DNA of 64,000 nucleotides, from NCBI GenBank assembly GCA_013361095.1, contig JAATWA010000001.1, positions 3,689,001 to 3,753,000 on the forward strand, written 5' to 3'. Made by a program: the position numbers and the translations under genes. Positions 53,543-62,395 of the stretch are shown here, in pieces (within the stretch, counting starts at the first letter, position 1; every line of letters starts with the position of its first letter). Below the pieces are notes generated by a model, which ran no database searches, was not told the origin of the DNA, and saw only the letters and a program-made list of their open reading frames with translations. This stretch comes from Pseudanabaena biceps. GTDB lineage: Bacteria; Cyanobacteriota; Cyanobacteriia; Pseudanabaenales; Pseudanabaenaceae.

Positions 53543-54210
53543 TGGAACGAGTAACAGGTTTAAAAAAAGCAATAATTTTGTTGTCGGGTGGATTGGATTC
53601 GGCAACAGTTGCGGCTCAGGCGATCGCTGATGGCTATGAAGCGATCGCGCTATCTTTTCGTTATGGTCAACGCCATGAACGGGAGCTAATCGCCGCAAAG
53701 CAAGTTGCAGAATACCTCAAGATCAAGGAACATTACGTCATTGATGTGAACCTAGCGCAGTGGGGAGGCTCAGCTTTAACAGATGTGAATATTGCCATGC
53801 CAATTTCAGGTGTAAAAGCCGATGAGATCCCGATTACCTATGTGCCAGGACGGAATACGGTATTTATTGCGATCGCTCTATCCTTGGCAGAGTCGAAGGG
53901 AGCCGATGCAATTTATTTAGGAATTAATGCGGTAGATTATTCTGGCTATCCCGATTGTCGCCCTGATTATCTGGAGGCATTCCAGAAGCTAGCATCTCTG
54001 TCTTCTAAGGTGGGTATTGAGGGCAATGCACCTCAGTTAGTTGCGCCTTTGGTGATGGACTCTAAGGTAGATATAGTGAGGCGGGCAAGGCGTTTGGGTG
54101 TGCCAATTGAGCTTACTTGGTCTTGCTATCAAGGTGGTGAAGTGCCTTGCGGTGTGTGTGATTCTTGTCGTATTCGCGATCGGGCGATCGCGGAAAGCTT
54201 AGAGCAGTGA
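53542..54210 (+). CDS. queC: 7-cyano-7-deazaguanine synthase
   Basis: 222 residues. ATP-binding PP-loop [18 protein letters not shown], middle motif [30 protein letters not shown] and the zinc-binding cysteines [15 protein letters not shown]. QueC turns CDG into preQ0 with ATP and ammonia; preQ0 feeds queuosine in tRNA. Complete and typical, in contrast to the QueC-like paralogue at 55756-57183. Ends 124 bp before the first toxin-antitoxin pair; that gap has no feature. Confidence 0.95.
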   Translation: MERVTGLKKAIILLSGGLDSATVAAQAIADGYEAIALSFRYGQRHERELIAAKQVAEYLKIKEHYVIDVNLAQWGGSALTDVNIAMPISGVKADEIPITYVPGRNTVFIAIALSLAESKGADAIYLGINAVDYSGYPDCRPDYLEAFQKLASLSSKVGIEGNAPQLVAPLVMDSKVDIVRRARRLGVPIELTWSCYQGGEVPCGVCDSCRIRDRAIAESLEQ

Positions 54211-54333
54211 TAGTTTGAATATCTCTTTTATCGCTACTTCTAGAAATTTATCGTCTTTAGGATCTTGACAAAGCACTTAAAAAATTAACTGCTACAATGA
54301 CCACAAGCAAATGTTTACGGGAAATGTTGCTAT

Positions 54334-54558
54334 ATGGACTATCACAACATCATCACAATTGAATCTGGAAAGCGTAGTGGTAAGCCTTGCATAAGAGGTA
54401 TGCGGATTACCGTTTACGATATTTTAGAATATCTGGCTGGAGGCATGACAGAAGCTGAAGTTCTGGAAGATTTTTCTGAGCTTACTTCGCAGGATATTAA
54501 AGCCTGTCTGAGTTTTGCGGCTGAACGCGAAAGAAGGCTATTTGTCGCTTCATTATGA
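54334..54558 (+). CDS. DUF433 antitoxin
   Basis: 74 residues. IESGKRSGKPCIRGMRITVYDILEYLAGGMT is the classic DUF433 pattern (here quoted in part: GKPCIRGMRITVYDIL), a winged-helix/VapB-type domain, followed by EDFSELTSQDIKACLSFAAERE. DUF433 proteins pair with DUF5615 PIN-like toxins; the toxin gene overlaps here by 4 bp (ATGA). Probably binds its own promoter and neutralises the toxin. No Shine-Dalgarno beyond an A/G-rich GGGAAA. Confidence 0.85.
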   Translation: MDYHNIITIESGKRSGKPCIRGMRITVYDILEYLAGGMTEAEVLEDFSELTSQDIKACLSFAAERERRLFVASL

Positions 54559-54887
54559 AACTGCTTCTAGATGAGAATTTGTCAGATCGGATAGTTTATA
54601 GGATTGGCGATTTATATCCTAAGTCTGAACATGTTAAGACTTTAGGAATGATACACACTGATGATGCTTTGATCTGGAAGTATGCCAAGAACAACAACTT
54701 TGTAATTGTTTCCAAAGATTCAGACTTTCATCAACGGAGTTTGCTGTATGGGCATCCTCCCAAGTTTATCTATCTTCGCATCGAGAATAGCCCAACTCCT
54801 AGAATAGTTGAGATTTTGAGGAGTAATGTCGAGATTATTACTGAGTTTTTTGATAGTGAATCAGAGAGTATTTTAGTTTTAGGTTAG
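54555..54887 (+). CDS. DUF5615 PIN-like toxin
   Basis: 110 residues. MKLLLDENLSDRI and, later, VIVSKDSDFHQRSL are the two acidic motifs of DUF5615 (Mut7-C/PIN-like fold); TDDALIWKYAKNNN supplies a third acidic site. Predicted RNase of a type II toxin-antitoxin module. Translationally coupled to the DUF433 gene. The catalytic aspartates look intact. Confidence 0.85.
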   Translation: MKLLLDENLSDRIVYRIGDLYPKSEHVKTLGMIHTDDALIWKYAKNNNFVIVSKDSDFHQRSLLYGHPPKFIYLRIENSPTPRIVEILRSNVEIITEFFDSESESILVLG

Positions 54888-55028
54888 TCTGTCAACTAAT
54901 TCTTCTTTTTTACTTAACAAATGCTTTTTTATATTTCAGGTAGCTTTACATCACATGATACTGATATTTCTTGTGTGTGAAGCTTTAGCTGTTTTTACAT
55001 CGACTTATATAAATTACTATAAAAATAC

Positions 55029-55125
55029 AAAATCTGACATTTTTGTATTTTTATCACCTAGAGTATTGACAATGTCAGATTTTTGATCTAGGCTAACAAT
55101 ATAAACAAACTCCGAATATTGGAGG
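55029..55125 (+). promoter_or_regulatory. Predicted promoter with overlapping inverted repeat (operator candidate)
   Basis: AAAATCTGACATT (55029-55041) and AATGTCAGATTTT (55071-55083) are exact 13-bp inverted repeats, 29 bp apart. The right half covers the last base of a TTGACA box (55066-55071) and the spacer. A TAGGCT -10-like box lies 17 bp further (55089-55094). A second inverted repeat (AAAAATACAAAA / TTTTGTATTTTT) surrounds the left half. Shine-Dalgarno GGAGG at 55121. This layout suits repression by a dimeric HTH protein, perhaps the one at 57204. Confidence 0.55.
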
Positions 55126-55132
55126 TTATGTC

Positions 55133-55762
55133 ATGGCTGATGGTGATATTTTCCGTAAGCTTCAGCGAGTTTACATTAAATCCTACAAGGGGCTTTGCGA
55201 AGGTAAAGCCACTATTGCTGAATGCGCTCAAAGTATAATGACAGCGCTTAAGCAAGACATCAAGATAAAAGGAGATTTGCCAATTATTCTTGCTCAAAAA
55301 ATGGGGGAAATGCTAACCCAAATACTTAGCGAGGTTAGTGCAAGTGCTTCTGTTGATTGGGGCAGTGTAAATAAAGAGATTGAAAAAATAGTGCAACAAG
55401 TTGATGGTCTGTATCATGTTAAGGAACTCATTCTCCGTGCTGGGAAGCAGTTTATTCAGGAGATTCGGCATGGTTATAGTGAAGAAATAAATGTAAGTAG
55501 TACTTCTGAAGTGATTTTAGGAAACTACATGAACGAAGTGTATGAATCAGGCTTTAAAGGGTGCATCTTACTGACTGATAATCATCATGCAGGAATAGAT
55601 GGTGTAGTTCTTGAAGGAAAAATTAAGGAGATACAACCAGAAGTTAGGTCTGTAATAAGTAATTGGGCAAAAAAAGCAATTACTGATAGAGGTGTAGACA
55701 AGTTACGGCTACCTCGCCGCCGCCAAGTAACCGCAATAGATATGGATGGGGATTTATGCTAA
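55133..55762 (+). CDS. Unknown protein, first gene of QueC-like operon
   Basis: 209 residues, ATG 55133 behind a good GGAGG. I do not recognise the family. Largely helical: KLQRVYIKSYKGLCEG, KMGEMLTQILSEVSA, VDGLYHVKELILRAGKQF. A middle block NYMNEVYESGFKGCILLTDN is more beta-like, and the tail has a basic run LRLPRRRQV ending DMDGDLC. No signal peptide or membrane segment. The stop overlaps the start of the QueC-like gene by 7 bp, so the two proteins are likely made in fixed ratio and may interact. In Qat systems the gene before qatC is qatB; this protein lacks an obvious Met-Gly start and I cannot equate them. Confidence 0.8.
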   Translation: MADGDIFRKLQRVYIKSYKGLCEGKATIAECAQSIMTALKQDIKIKGDLPIILAQKMGEMLTQILSEVSASASVDWGSVNKEIEKIVQQVDGLYHVKELILRAGKQFIQEIRHGYSEEINVSSTSEVILGNYMNEVYESGFKGCILLTDNHHAGIDGVVLEGKIKEIQPEVRSVISNWAKKAITDRGVDKLRLPRRRQVTAIDMDGDLC

Positions 55763-57183
55763 ACAATAAAAAAGAAGTTCATATAGGTTATGGTGATTAC
55801 ACTCTGGATTTTGGCGTTGGTATAAATAATAATGGCAGTGTCCACTTTACTGATCACACTAGAGAGCATGAAAGAGATATAGGAATCTTTTTAGATAATC
55901 AAGCATTTAAGTATCGAGTAAAGCAAGAATTTCCCTCTATAATTGCTGATCTGATTGACCTAGCTATTGCAATCCACATTTCGGATCGCCTTGCTTTTCA
56001 AGATCTGCGTCAAGAACAGAGATGTATTCGGGTGGTTTTACCAGTGCGTCATCCAGAATTATTGAACACTGGATTATTTCAAGCAAAGTTAAAAGACCTT
56101 CTTGAATGGGCTACAGGAACTAGATGGATATTTGATTTTCAAAAACGATGTGCTACAGAGCGAACACAACCATCGCTTTCAATAGCACCTACAGATAGTG
56201 AAGTAGCACTATGGAGTGGTGGTCTTGATGCTCTTGCAGGTCTCTATGAACGTCTTCAAACTCAGGCGGAGCATTCATTTGTACTTTTTGGTACTGGTAG
56301 TAATGTTAATGTTAACTCTCTTCAGGAAGCAGTAGCTAAAAAAATCGAATCATATTATCCAAATCGTTTGAATTTGTATAGATTTTTCATTCGCATATCT
56401 GATAGTGATACACACAGGAAAAATACAATTACCCGTGCAAGAGGAGTCGTGTTTGCGATGCTTGGCGCTGCTTGTGCATCTCTAATGGGAAGTCAAGAAC
56501 TATGTTTTTACGAGAATGGGACTGGGGCAATTAATCTTCCTTATAGCACATCTGCTATAGGCTTAGATCATACTCGTTCAGTTCATCCATTGACTTTACT
56601 AAAAATAAGTGATCTTGTGTCAGATTTACTAGGGGAGACATTTCGGGTATGGAATCCATTCCTGTTTTCAACAAAAGCCGAAATGTGTAAAAAATTGTCT
56701 AAAGATGGCAGATCTGACTTATCTCAACTAACTAAATCATGCGATAGTCCCCATCGCAAAACAATAGATCAATGTGGATACTGTTCTTCTTGTCTTTTGA
56801 GACGGCAAGCCTTTGCTGCTTCAAAATTAGAAGATACAACTCGTTACTTAATATTGCATGGAAATTATAAACCAGCAGCAGATCCAAGCATTAGTTTGAG
56901 ACATATGCTTGCACAAGTTGACACCCTACAAGGCTTGCTTAATCCATCAGATCAACTTGAAATTCAGTGGAAAAATTTAGCTTGCAAATTTCCTGTACTG
57001 GATGACATTGTAGATAACTGTTCGATAGTGGAGAAATTAACTACTTCTGAGATGAAGATCAAGTTAATTCGACTTTATCAAAACTACGTCTCTGAGTGGA
57101 ATGCTGTAAGGTCTCAACTGTCAGTTGGTCTTATCAAGAGTAATGACATAGAGTCTTCTAATAAAAACTGTTTAGTCGCTTAA
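55756..57183 (+). CDS. QueC-like (QatC/Cap9-related) PP-loop enzyme
   Basis: 475 residues, twice the size of QueC. An N-terminal domain of about 140 residues (IIADLIDLAIAIHISDRLAF, CIRVVLPVRHPELL) resembles that of QatC-type proteins. The PP-loop follows at about 155: VALWSGGLDALAGLYE. Then NRLNLYRFFIRIS, TRARGVVFAMLGAACASLMG and zinc-type cysteines SCDSPHRK...CGYCSSCLLRR. A helical C-terminal extension of about 100 residues completes it. Active-site features are retained, so ATP-dependent chemistry on a deazaguanine or protein carboxylate is plausible. It is distinct from the housekeeping queC 1.5 kb upstream. Second gene of a four-gene operon. Confidence 0.85.
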   Translation: MLNNKKEVHIGYGDYTLDFGVGINNNGSVHFTDHTREHERDIGIFLDNQAFKYRVKQEFPSIIADLIDLAIAIHISDRLAFQDLRQEQRCIRVVLPVRHPELLNTGLFQAKLKDLLEWATGTRWIFDFQKRCATERTQPSLSIAPTDSEVALWSGGLDALAGLYERLQTQAEHSFVLFGTGSNVNVNSLQEAVAKKIESYYPNRLNLYRFFIRISDSDTHRKNTITRARGVVFAMLGAACASLMGSQELCFYENGTGAINLPYSTSAIGLDHTRSVHPLTLLKISDLVSDLLGETFRVWNPFLFSTKAEMCKKLSKDGRSDLSQLTKSCDSPHRKTIDQCGYCSSCLLRRQAFAASKLEDTTRYLILHGNYKPAADPSISLRHMLAQVDTLQGLLNPSDQLEIQWKNLACKFPVLDDIVDNCSIVEKLTTSEMKIKLIRLYQNYVSEWNAVRSQLSVGLIKSNDIESSNKNCLVA

Positions 57184-57203
57184 CAAGATTCACGAGAAAT
57201 ATA

Positions 57204-58397
57204 ATGGCTATCAATATCTTAGACACCATTGATATGAGCAGGTTGGGTGAACTTCTCCAACAAGCTCGAAAAAAGTGTGGCGTGACTCAGGCTGATGCTG
57301 CCAAGATAATTGATGCCGCACGAACAACTATTGTTGCTATTGAAAAAGGAGAACGCCGTCTCAAACCTAATGAACTGATCAAGCTTGCCCGTGCTTATGG
57401 AAAATCTATTAGTGACTTTGTACAGTCTCGCCCCGTAATTCAACCTTTTGAAGTACAGTTTCGAGCTACCTATCGGCGCAACGAAGCTGAAGAAGCACAG
57501 ATTAATCCCAGTATTTCACACTTAGAAGAATTGTGCCGAAATTACTTAGAGCTTGAAGAGATTATGGACGCGCCTCTTCCTCGCAACTATCCTCAAGAGT
57601 ATGAGGTAAATAATATGCCGATTGAGGCAGCAGCAGAAAGTATTGCGATCTCCGAACGTCAGCGACTAGGACTTGGAGATGCACCTATTGCACATTTACG
57701 AGATATTTTGGAACAGAATGTTGGTCTCCGTATTTTCTATATAAAAATGCCATCAAAATATTCTGAGGTATACAGCTTTGATGAGAAACTTGGTGGCTGC
57801 ATGGCAATCAATGCCAATCATCCTGAAGAACGTCGTTGTTGGTCATTAGCTCATGGATATCTTCACTTTCTCGCTCATCGCCGCAAACCAGTTGTTGACT
57901 TTGATGATCAGTACCAAAGGCTCCCAGAAAGTGAGCGTTTAGCTGAAGCATTTCCTAAATATTTTTTAATGCCAACTAGCAGCTTGTTAAAACAATTTAA
58001 TGATATGCACCGTTCTCACGGGAAATTTACTCCAACCAATCTATTTACTTTAGCGCATTACTACGGAGTATCTGTGTCTGCTCTCGTTTATCGACTAGAA
58101 GATATGGGATTGCTACCATCAGGAACTTGGGATCGTCTACGAGATCGTGGTCTAAAGGTACGGAAAGTACAGCAAGAATTGGGGTTAGAAGCAATTATGC
58201 AAAGAACTGATGTAACTCCTATTCATTATCAACATCTAGCAATCGAGGCATTGGATCAGGGGTTAATTACTGAAGGACGCTTTGCAAGTTTTCTAGATGT
58301 TGACCGTCTGGAAGCTCGTCGCCTTGCCGAAGTATTGCGCGAACATTCAAGTGGAACACTTGAAGACATTACCCACTTAGATTTGCGTCAGGCTTAG
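57204..58397 (+). CDS. XRE-family HTH regulator with degenerate ImmA/IrrE domain
   Basis: 397 residues. An XRE helix-turn-helix (about 10-70; GELLQQARKKCGVTQADAA, TTIVAIEKGERRLKP) precedes an ImmA/IrrE (COG2856) metallopeptidase-like domain (about 150-290). The zinc motif normally reads HEYGH; here it is LAHGYLHFLAHR, so both His remain but the catalytic Glu is Gly. A C-terminal region (about 300-397) resembles the extension of antitoxins paired with PIN proteins. It lies 20 bp after the QueC-like gene and 19 bp before the PIN-like gene. Likely acts as operon repressor/antitoxin rather than an active protease. Confidence 0.88.
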   Translation: MAINILDTIDMSRLGELLQQARKKCGVTQADAAKIIDAARTTIVAIEKGERRLKPNELIKLARAYGKSISDFVQSRPVIQPFEVQFRATYRRNEAEEAQINPSISHLEELCRNYLELEEIMDAPLPRNYPQEYEVNNMPIEAAAESIAISERQRLGLGDAPIAHLRDILEQNVGLRIFYIKMPSKYSEVYSFDEKLGGCMAINANHPEERRCWSLAHGYLHFLAHRRKPVVDFDDQYQRLPESERLAEAFPKYFLMPTSSLLKQFNDMHRSHGKFTPTNLFTLAHYYGVSVSALVYRLEDMGLLPSGTWDRLRDRGLKVRKVQQELGLEAIMQRTDVTPIHYQHLAIEALDQGLITEGRFASFLDVDRLEARRLAEVLREHSSGTLEDITHLDLRQA

Positions 58398-58416
58398 AGG
58401 AGATGGTTAATTAGTT

Positions 58417-58977
58417 ATGCAAGTTAAACATTCCCACCTTATCCTTGATGCCTGCTGCGTCTTAAATTTATGTGCTTCAGGCAACTTTCTATCTATTTTA
58501 AAGACTATTCCTGCTCAAGTTGTAGTTACTGAGGTTGTGAAACAGCAAGAGTTAAAAACTCTTCAAAGTCTTACATTTGAAGATAATGATGGAGCGATTC
58601 AGTTAGAAAGATCTATTCAGCAAGGGTTGCTTTTGGTCGTTGACTTTGAGTCAGAGTCAGAAGAGGAAACCTTTATCAACTATGTTTTCGAGATGGGGGA
58701 TGATGGTGAATCTGCTACTTTTGCGATCGCATCTCATCGAAGGTGGGCAGTTGCAACTGATGATAAGAAAGCAATCTCTTTCTTCAAAAAAGAGGAGCCA
58801 GATTTACAAATTTTCTCTAGCTTAGAAATTATCAAGCATTGGTCTGAGGTCACAAATTCTAGCTCACAAGAGTTGAAAAACACTTTAAATGCTATTCGAG
58901 TAAAAGCTAGATATTTGCCATCTAAAACACATCCATTGTTTAGTTGGTGGCAATTAGTAATAAATCGTCAAGATTAA
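58417..58977 (+). CDS. PIN-like putative toxin
   Basis: 186 residues. PIN-type acidic residues: LILDACCVLNL (Asp11), VVVTEVVKQQEL (Glu), GDDGESATFAIASHRR (Asp/Glu) and VATDDKKAISFF (Asp-Asp). This is close to the DUF3368/VapC-like branch and is regularly partnered with an XRE-COG2856 antitoxin gene upstream, as here. Predicted Mg-dependent RNase. Last gene of the operon; a HIP1 site lies in this gene, unlike the three before it. No terminator recognised after the stop. Confidence 0.8.
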   Translation: MQVKHSHLILDACCVLNLCASGNFLSILKTIPAQVVVTEVVKQQELKTLQSLTFEDNDGAIQLERSIQQGLLLVVDFESESEEETFINYVFEMGDDGESATFAIASHRRWAVATDDKKAISFFKKEEPDLQIFSSLEIIKHWSEVTNSSSQELKNTLNAIRVKARYLPSKTHPLFSWWQLVINRQD

Positions 58978-58979
58978 TT

Positions 58980-59094
58980 GAATTGAATTATGATCGCCAT
59001 CATGCACAGGTGCGATAAATTCCAAAGCCTCCGTCTCGCGATCATCGAACTTAATGACAAAGCGATCGCTATTTGTAAATATCCCACATTTAGC
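58980..59094 (-). pseudogene. Possible gene remnant
   Basis: On the minus strand an open frame without a start reads AKCGIFTNSDRFVIKFDDRE and then TEALEFIAPVHDGDHN. It looks protein-like and is bounded upstream by an in-frame TGA. It may be the tail of a lost small gene upstream of or beside the RelE-type module. Weak evidence; family not recognised. Confidence 0.25.
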
Positions 59095-59101
59095 TCAATC
59101 A

Positions 59102-59368
59102 TCAATAAACCTCATCATGAGTACCAATATCGATAAGAACGATCGCTTCTGATTCAACGATAAAGACAATGCGACAATCATAACCGCAAGAGCAAGCCTG
59201 AAATCCTTCCAGTTTACCTCTAAGGGGATGCGTCCCTAAACTGGGCGCAAACACATCTAACTCCATTTGCTGAATCACATTCTCTATGCGATTTCTTAGC
59301 TCAGGATTTCGCTTAACATATCGCCGCAAAGCACGCCCAAATTTTGGCGAAAAAACAATTTTTCTCAT
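59102..59368 (-). CDS. RelE/ParE-superfamily toxin (YafQ-like)
   Basis: 88 residues. KIVFSPKFGRALRRYVKRNPEL, then THPLRGKLEGFQACSCGYDCRIVF and IDIGTHDEVY match the RelE/YafQ mRNA-interferase fold, with LRGKLEG and the C-terminal GTHDEVY as family hallmarks. It starts 3 bp after the stop of the antitoxin gene, giving the usual antitoxin-first order. Predicted ribosome-dependent mRNA endonuclease. Confidence 0.88.
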   Translation of the reverse strand: MRKIVFSPKFGRALRRYVKRNPELRNRIENVIQQMELDVFAPSLGTHPLRGKLEGFQACSCGYDCRIVFIVESEAIVLIDIGTHDEVY

Positions 59369-59371
59369 AGA

Positions 59372-59596
59372 TTATTTTGGCGAATCAAGCATATTGCGTA
59401 ACTCAGAGATCGCCTCTTCTGCGGTGTAAGATTTCAATTCTCCAGCACGATACGCCGCCATTGCCTCCCGCCCATTTTGAGCAATCTCATCACGCCGACG
59501 TTCAATTTGACGATTACGAATAATTTCTACCAACATATCTTGTTGATCTGTTGGTAACTGTTCAACAACCTCAATTGCTGCTGCAAGTGTAACCAT
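59372..59596 (-). CDS. Antitoxin of RelE-type module
   Basis: 74 residues. VEQLPTDQQDMLVEIIRNRQIERRRDEIAQNGREAM and KSYTAEEAISELRNML are typical of cyanobacterial antitoxins placed before RelE-like toxins (quoted in part: LVEIIRNRQIERRRDE). Helical, probably disordered C-terminus that wraps the toxin. ATG 59596. Co-transcribed with the toxin. Confidence 0.82.
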   Translation of the reverse strand: MVTLAAAIEVVEQLPTDQQDMLVEIIRNRQIERRRDEIAQNGREAMAAYRAGELKSYTAEEAISELRNMLDSPK

Positions 59597-59656
59597 ACAT
59601 CTTCCTAAGTTTTACTGAATTTACTTTCTCTAAAATATTATCTTAATTTTTTAGAT

Positions 59657-61660
59657 TTATGCTTTACCGATTAAGCGATCGCGTAGCAATTTAATCTTGT
59701 CTCGAAAAGCAGCAGCTTGCTCGAATTCCTGCTTCTTGGCAGCATCTTTCATCTGTGTTTCCAATTCTCCAATTAAAGTGGGAATATCATCAAGGGGAAT
59801 CTCTTTGGCATTGTTCACGACATACTCAAGCTGACGTTCGTTGAGACGGCGTGATACAGAGAGAAAGTCTAAGATCGAGTTGCCTTCAATGGATTTGACA
59901 ATCGATGTTGGGGTGATCTGATTATCTTGGTTATGCTTGGTTTGAATACGGCGGCGGCGTTCCGTTTCCGAAATTGCCTTTTCCATGCTGTTGGTCATGC
60001 GATCGGCATACATAATCACCTGTCCCGCGATATTTCGGGCGGCTCTACCGATGGTTTGAATAAGCGATCGCTCAGCCCTTAAAAATCCTTCTTTATCTGC
60101 ATCAAGAATCGCCACGAGAGATACTTCAGGCAAGTCTAAACCTTCTCGCAAAAGGTTCACCCCGATTAAGACATCAAAAGTTCCGCGCCGCAAATCTTGG
60201 AGAATTTCAATCCGTTCAATCGATTTAATATCGGAATGGAGATAGCGCACCGCTAGATTTCGCTCTTGGAAATAGGTCGTCAAATCCTCTGCCATTTTCT
60301 TTGTTAGGGTTGTAATTAATACCCGTTCTTTCTGCTTAATTCGTAATTGAATTTCATGGTAGAGATCATCAACTTGTCCCTCAGTTGGACGTACAAATAT
60401 CTCTGGATCGACTACGCCTGTGGGTCTAATAATCTGTTCTACTACTTGCTCGGAAACTTCCATTTCCCAATCCCCAGGGGTTGCCGAAACAAAAATGCAT
60501 TGCTTGACCATATCCCAAAATTCATCAGCCTTGAGAGGACGATTATCCGCAGCACTGGGCAGACGGAAGCCGTGATCAATTAATGTCATTTTCCTAGCGC
60601 GATCGCCGTTATACATACCTCTAATTTGCGGGATCGACACATGGGACTCATCGACAATCAGTAACCAATCGTCTTTGGGGAAATAATCCACCAAACAGGC
60701 TGGAGATTCCCCCGCTTGCCTTCCTGCTAAATGCCGTGAATAGTTCTCCACACCATTGCAGAAACCTACTTCCTGCAATAGTTCCAAATCATATTTTGTG
60801 CGCTGTTCTAAACGCTGAGCTTCTAGTAATTTCCCTGCATTGGTTAATTCTTCTAGCCGTGCTTCCATTTCTTCTCTAATTTCTGCACAGGCAATTTCAA
60901 GGCGATCAGCAGGGGTGACAAAGTGCCTTGCAGGATAGATATTCAGAGCTTCCATACTTTGCAAAATCTCACCCGTCACAGGATCAACATAGCGAATTGC
61001 TTCGATTTCATCACCAAAAAATTCTACGCGAATGGTGCGATCTTCATAGGCAGGCCCAATTTCTAAAATATCGCCTTTGACTCGAAATTTCCCGCGTCCC
61101 ATTTCGATATCATTGCGCTCGTACTGGACATTGGTTAAGGCTTTTAGCAATTCTCTTTGATCGTATTCAATGCCTACACCCAAAGGAATCGAAGCCTTGA
61201 GATATTCCTCTGGAATTCCTAAACCATAGATACAACTTACAGAGGCAACCACAATTACATCTTTCCGCTCAAACAGCGATCGCGTGGCTGAGTGGCGCAA
61301 CATATCGATTTCATCATTAATCGAAGCGGTCTTCTCAATATAAGTATCGGTAACGGGAATATAGGCTTCTGGCTGATAGTAATCGTAGTAACTGATGAAA
61401 TATTCAACGGCATTATTGGGAAAGAATTCGCGCAATTCATTACATAGCTGCGCCGCTAAGGTTTTGTTATGAGCTAGTACTAATGTGGGCTTTTGGTACT
61501 GCGCGATCGCATTGGCAACGGTCATCGTTTTACCTGTACCAGTTGCCCCTAGAAGAGTTTGATAACGCAGTCCTTTTTGTAAACCAGCAAATAATTGGGC
61601 GATCGCTTTGGGCTGATCGGCAGTGGGTTTCCAAGGGGTCTGAATGTCAAAGATTGCCAT
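59657..61660 (-). CDS. uvrB: UvrABC excision nuclease subunit B
   Basis: 667 residues from ATG 61660 ([20 protein letters not shown]). An in-frame extension to 61744 crosses the palindrome at 61680-61726 and is rejected. Walker [15 protein letters not shown], beta-hairpin region [12 protein letters not shown], helicase motifs DESHVSIPQ and [10 protein letters not shown], then [23 protein letters not shown] and a C-terminal UVR motif ([17 protein letters not shown]). Loads onto damaged DNA with UvrA and recruits UvrC. Full length. No LexA box seen in the short upstream region. Confidence 0.96.
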   Translation of the reverse strand: MAIFDIQTPWKPTADQPKAIAQLFAGLQKGLRYQTLLGATGTGKTMTVANAIAQYQKPTLVLAHNKTLAAQLCNELREFFPNNAVEYFISYYDYYQPEAYIPVTDTYIEKTASINDEIDMLRHSATRSLFERKDVIVVASVSCIYGLGIPEEYLKASIPLGVGIEYDQRELLKALTNVQYERNDIEMGRGKFRVKGDILEIGPAYEDRTIRVEFFGDEIEAIRYVDPVTGEILQSMEALNIYPARHFVTPADRLEIACAEIREEMEARLEELTNAGKLLEAQRLEQRTKYDLELLQEVGFCNGVENYSRHLAGRQAGESPACLVDYFPKDDWLLIVDESHVSIPQIRGMYNGDRARKMTLIDHGFRLPSAADNRPLKADEFWDMVKQCIFVSATPGDWEMEVSEQVVEQIIRPTGVVDPEIFVRPTEGQVDDLYHEIQLRIKQKERVLITTLTKKMAEDLTTYFQERNLAVRYLHSDIKSIERIEILQDLRRGTFDVLIGVNLLREGLDLPEVSLVAILDADKEGFLRAERSLIQTIGRAARNIAGQVIMYADRMTNSMEKAISETERRRRIQTKHNQDNQITPTSIVKSIEGNSILDFLSVSRRLNERQLEYVVNNAKEIPLDDIPTLIGELETQMKDAAKKQEFEQAAAFRDKIKLLRDRLIGKA

Positions 61661-61679
61661 AACGTAATCGTAAAGGATT

Positions 61680-61726
61680 GTTAAGATAGTGGATATGGCA
61701 ATCATCGCCATATCCACTATCTTAAC
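61680..61726. repeat. Perfect palindrome between divergent genes
   Basis: Arms 61680-61699 and 61707-61726 (GTTAAGATAGTGGATATGGC outward) with loop AATCATC, exact. It occupies most of the 78 bp between the uvrB and methyltransferase start codons and thus overlaps both promoters. Without GC core; an operator or a repeat. Confidence 0.85.
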
Positions 61727-61738
61727 TTGAAAAAAATT

Positions 61739-62395
61739 ATGCAACTTGCCCCGACCGAGCGCACCAAGCTAGATAGTAGTGATGATGCGCTGTTTTATGA
61801 CTATCCGCGTTTTGTTAACCATGTGGACGATCGCTTTATTCAGCAGTTAAAAGATCTTTATCGTCAGCGGTTGCAGCCTGATACGCGTATTTTAGACTTG
61901 ATGAGTAGTTGGGTATCCCATTTACCAGAGGATTTAAAATTTGCCCATGTGGAAGGCCATGGACTGAATGCGGAGGAACTAGCCAAAAATCCGCGATTGG
62001 ATCATTATTTTGTGCAGAATCTCAATCAAAATCAACTACTACCCTTTGCCGATCAATCATTTGATGCGGTTATAAATACTGTCTCAGTGCAGTATTTGCA
62101 ATATCCAGAGGCGATATTTGCGGAAATCCATCGCATTTTAAAGGTTGGAGGCATTGCAATTATTAGCTTCTCTAATCGTATGTTTTATCAAAAAGCGATC
62201 CAAGCATGGCGTGATGGTTCTGAAAGCGATCGCACTAAATTAGTGTTTAATTATTTTGCCTCTGTGCCTAAAGGTTTTACGAAGCCAGAGTTAGTGGCAA
62301 ATGTCGTGCCAAGTTCACCATTTTTAGCAATGCTGGGTATGGCGAGTAGCGATCCGTTTTATGCTGTTGTAGCAACTCGGTGTGAAATAGGATGA
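61739..62395 (+). CDS. Class I SAM-dependent methyltransferase
   Basis: 218 residues from ATG 61739 ([12 protein letters not shown]). Motif I region [15 protein letters not shown] departs from the usual Gly-rich loop. [21 protein letters not shown] (motif IV-like) and [19 protein letters not shown] (post-motif) are clear methyltransferase_11 patterns, quoted in part ([14 protein letters not shown]). The Ser-Ser-Trp in place of GxGxG is common in this cyanobacterial subgroup. Substrate unknown. Overlaps the thiO start by 4 bp. Confidence 0.82.
   Translation: MQLAPTERTKLDSSDDALFYDYPRFVNHVDDRFIQQLKDLYRQRLQPDTRILDLMSSWVSHLPEDLKFAHVEGHGLNAEELAKNPRLDHYFVQNLNQNQLLPFADQSFDAVINTVSVQYLQYPEAIFAEIHRILKVGGIAIISFSNRMFYQKAIQAWRDGSESDRTKLVFNYFASVPKGFTKPELVANVVPSSPFLAMLGMASSDPFYAVVATRCEIG

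Noticed and set aside
55133..57183. Assignment of the locus as a known QatABCD system
   Set aside because: Only the QueC-like component is recognisable; no QatA ATPase and no TatD-like QatD are present, and the upstream protein does not resemble QatB as I recall it.
61661..61744. N-terminal extension of UvrB
   Set aside because: Encoded by the palindrome between the divergent genes; UvrB proteins start near MxIFxIxTPWxP.
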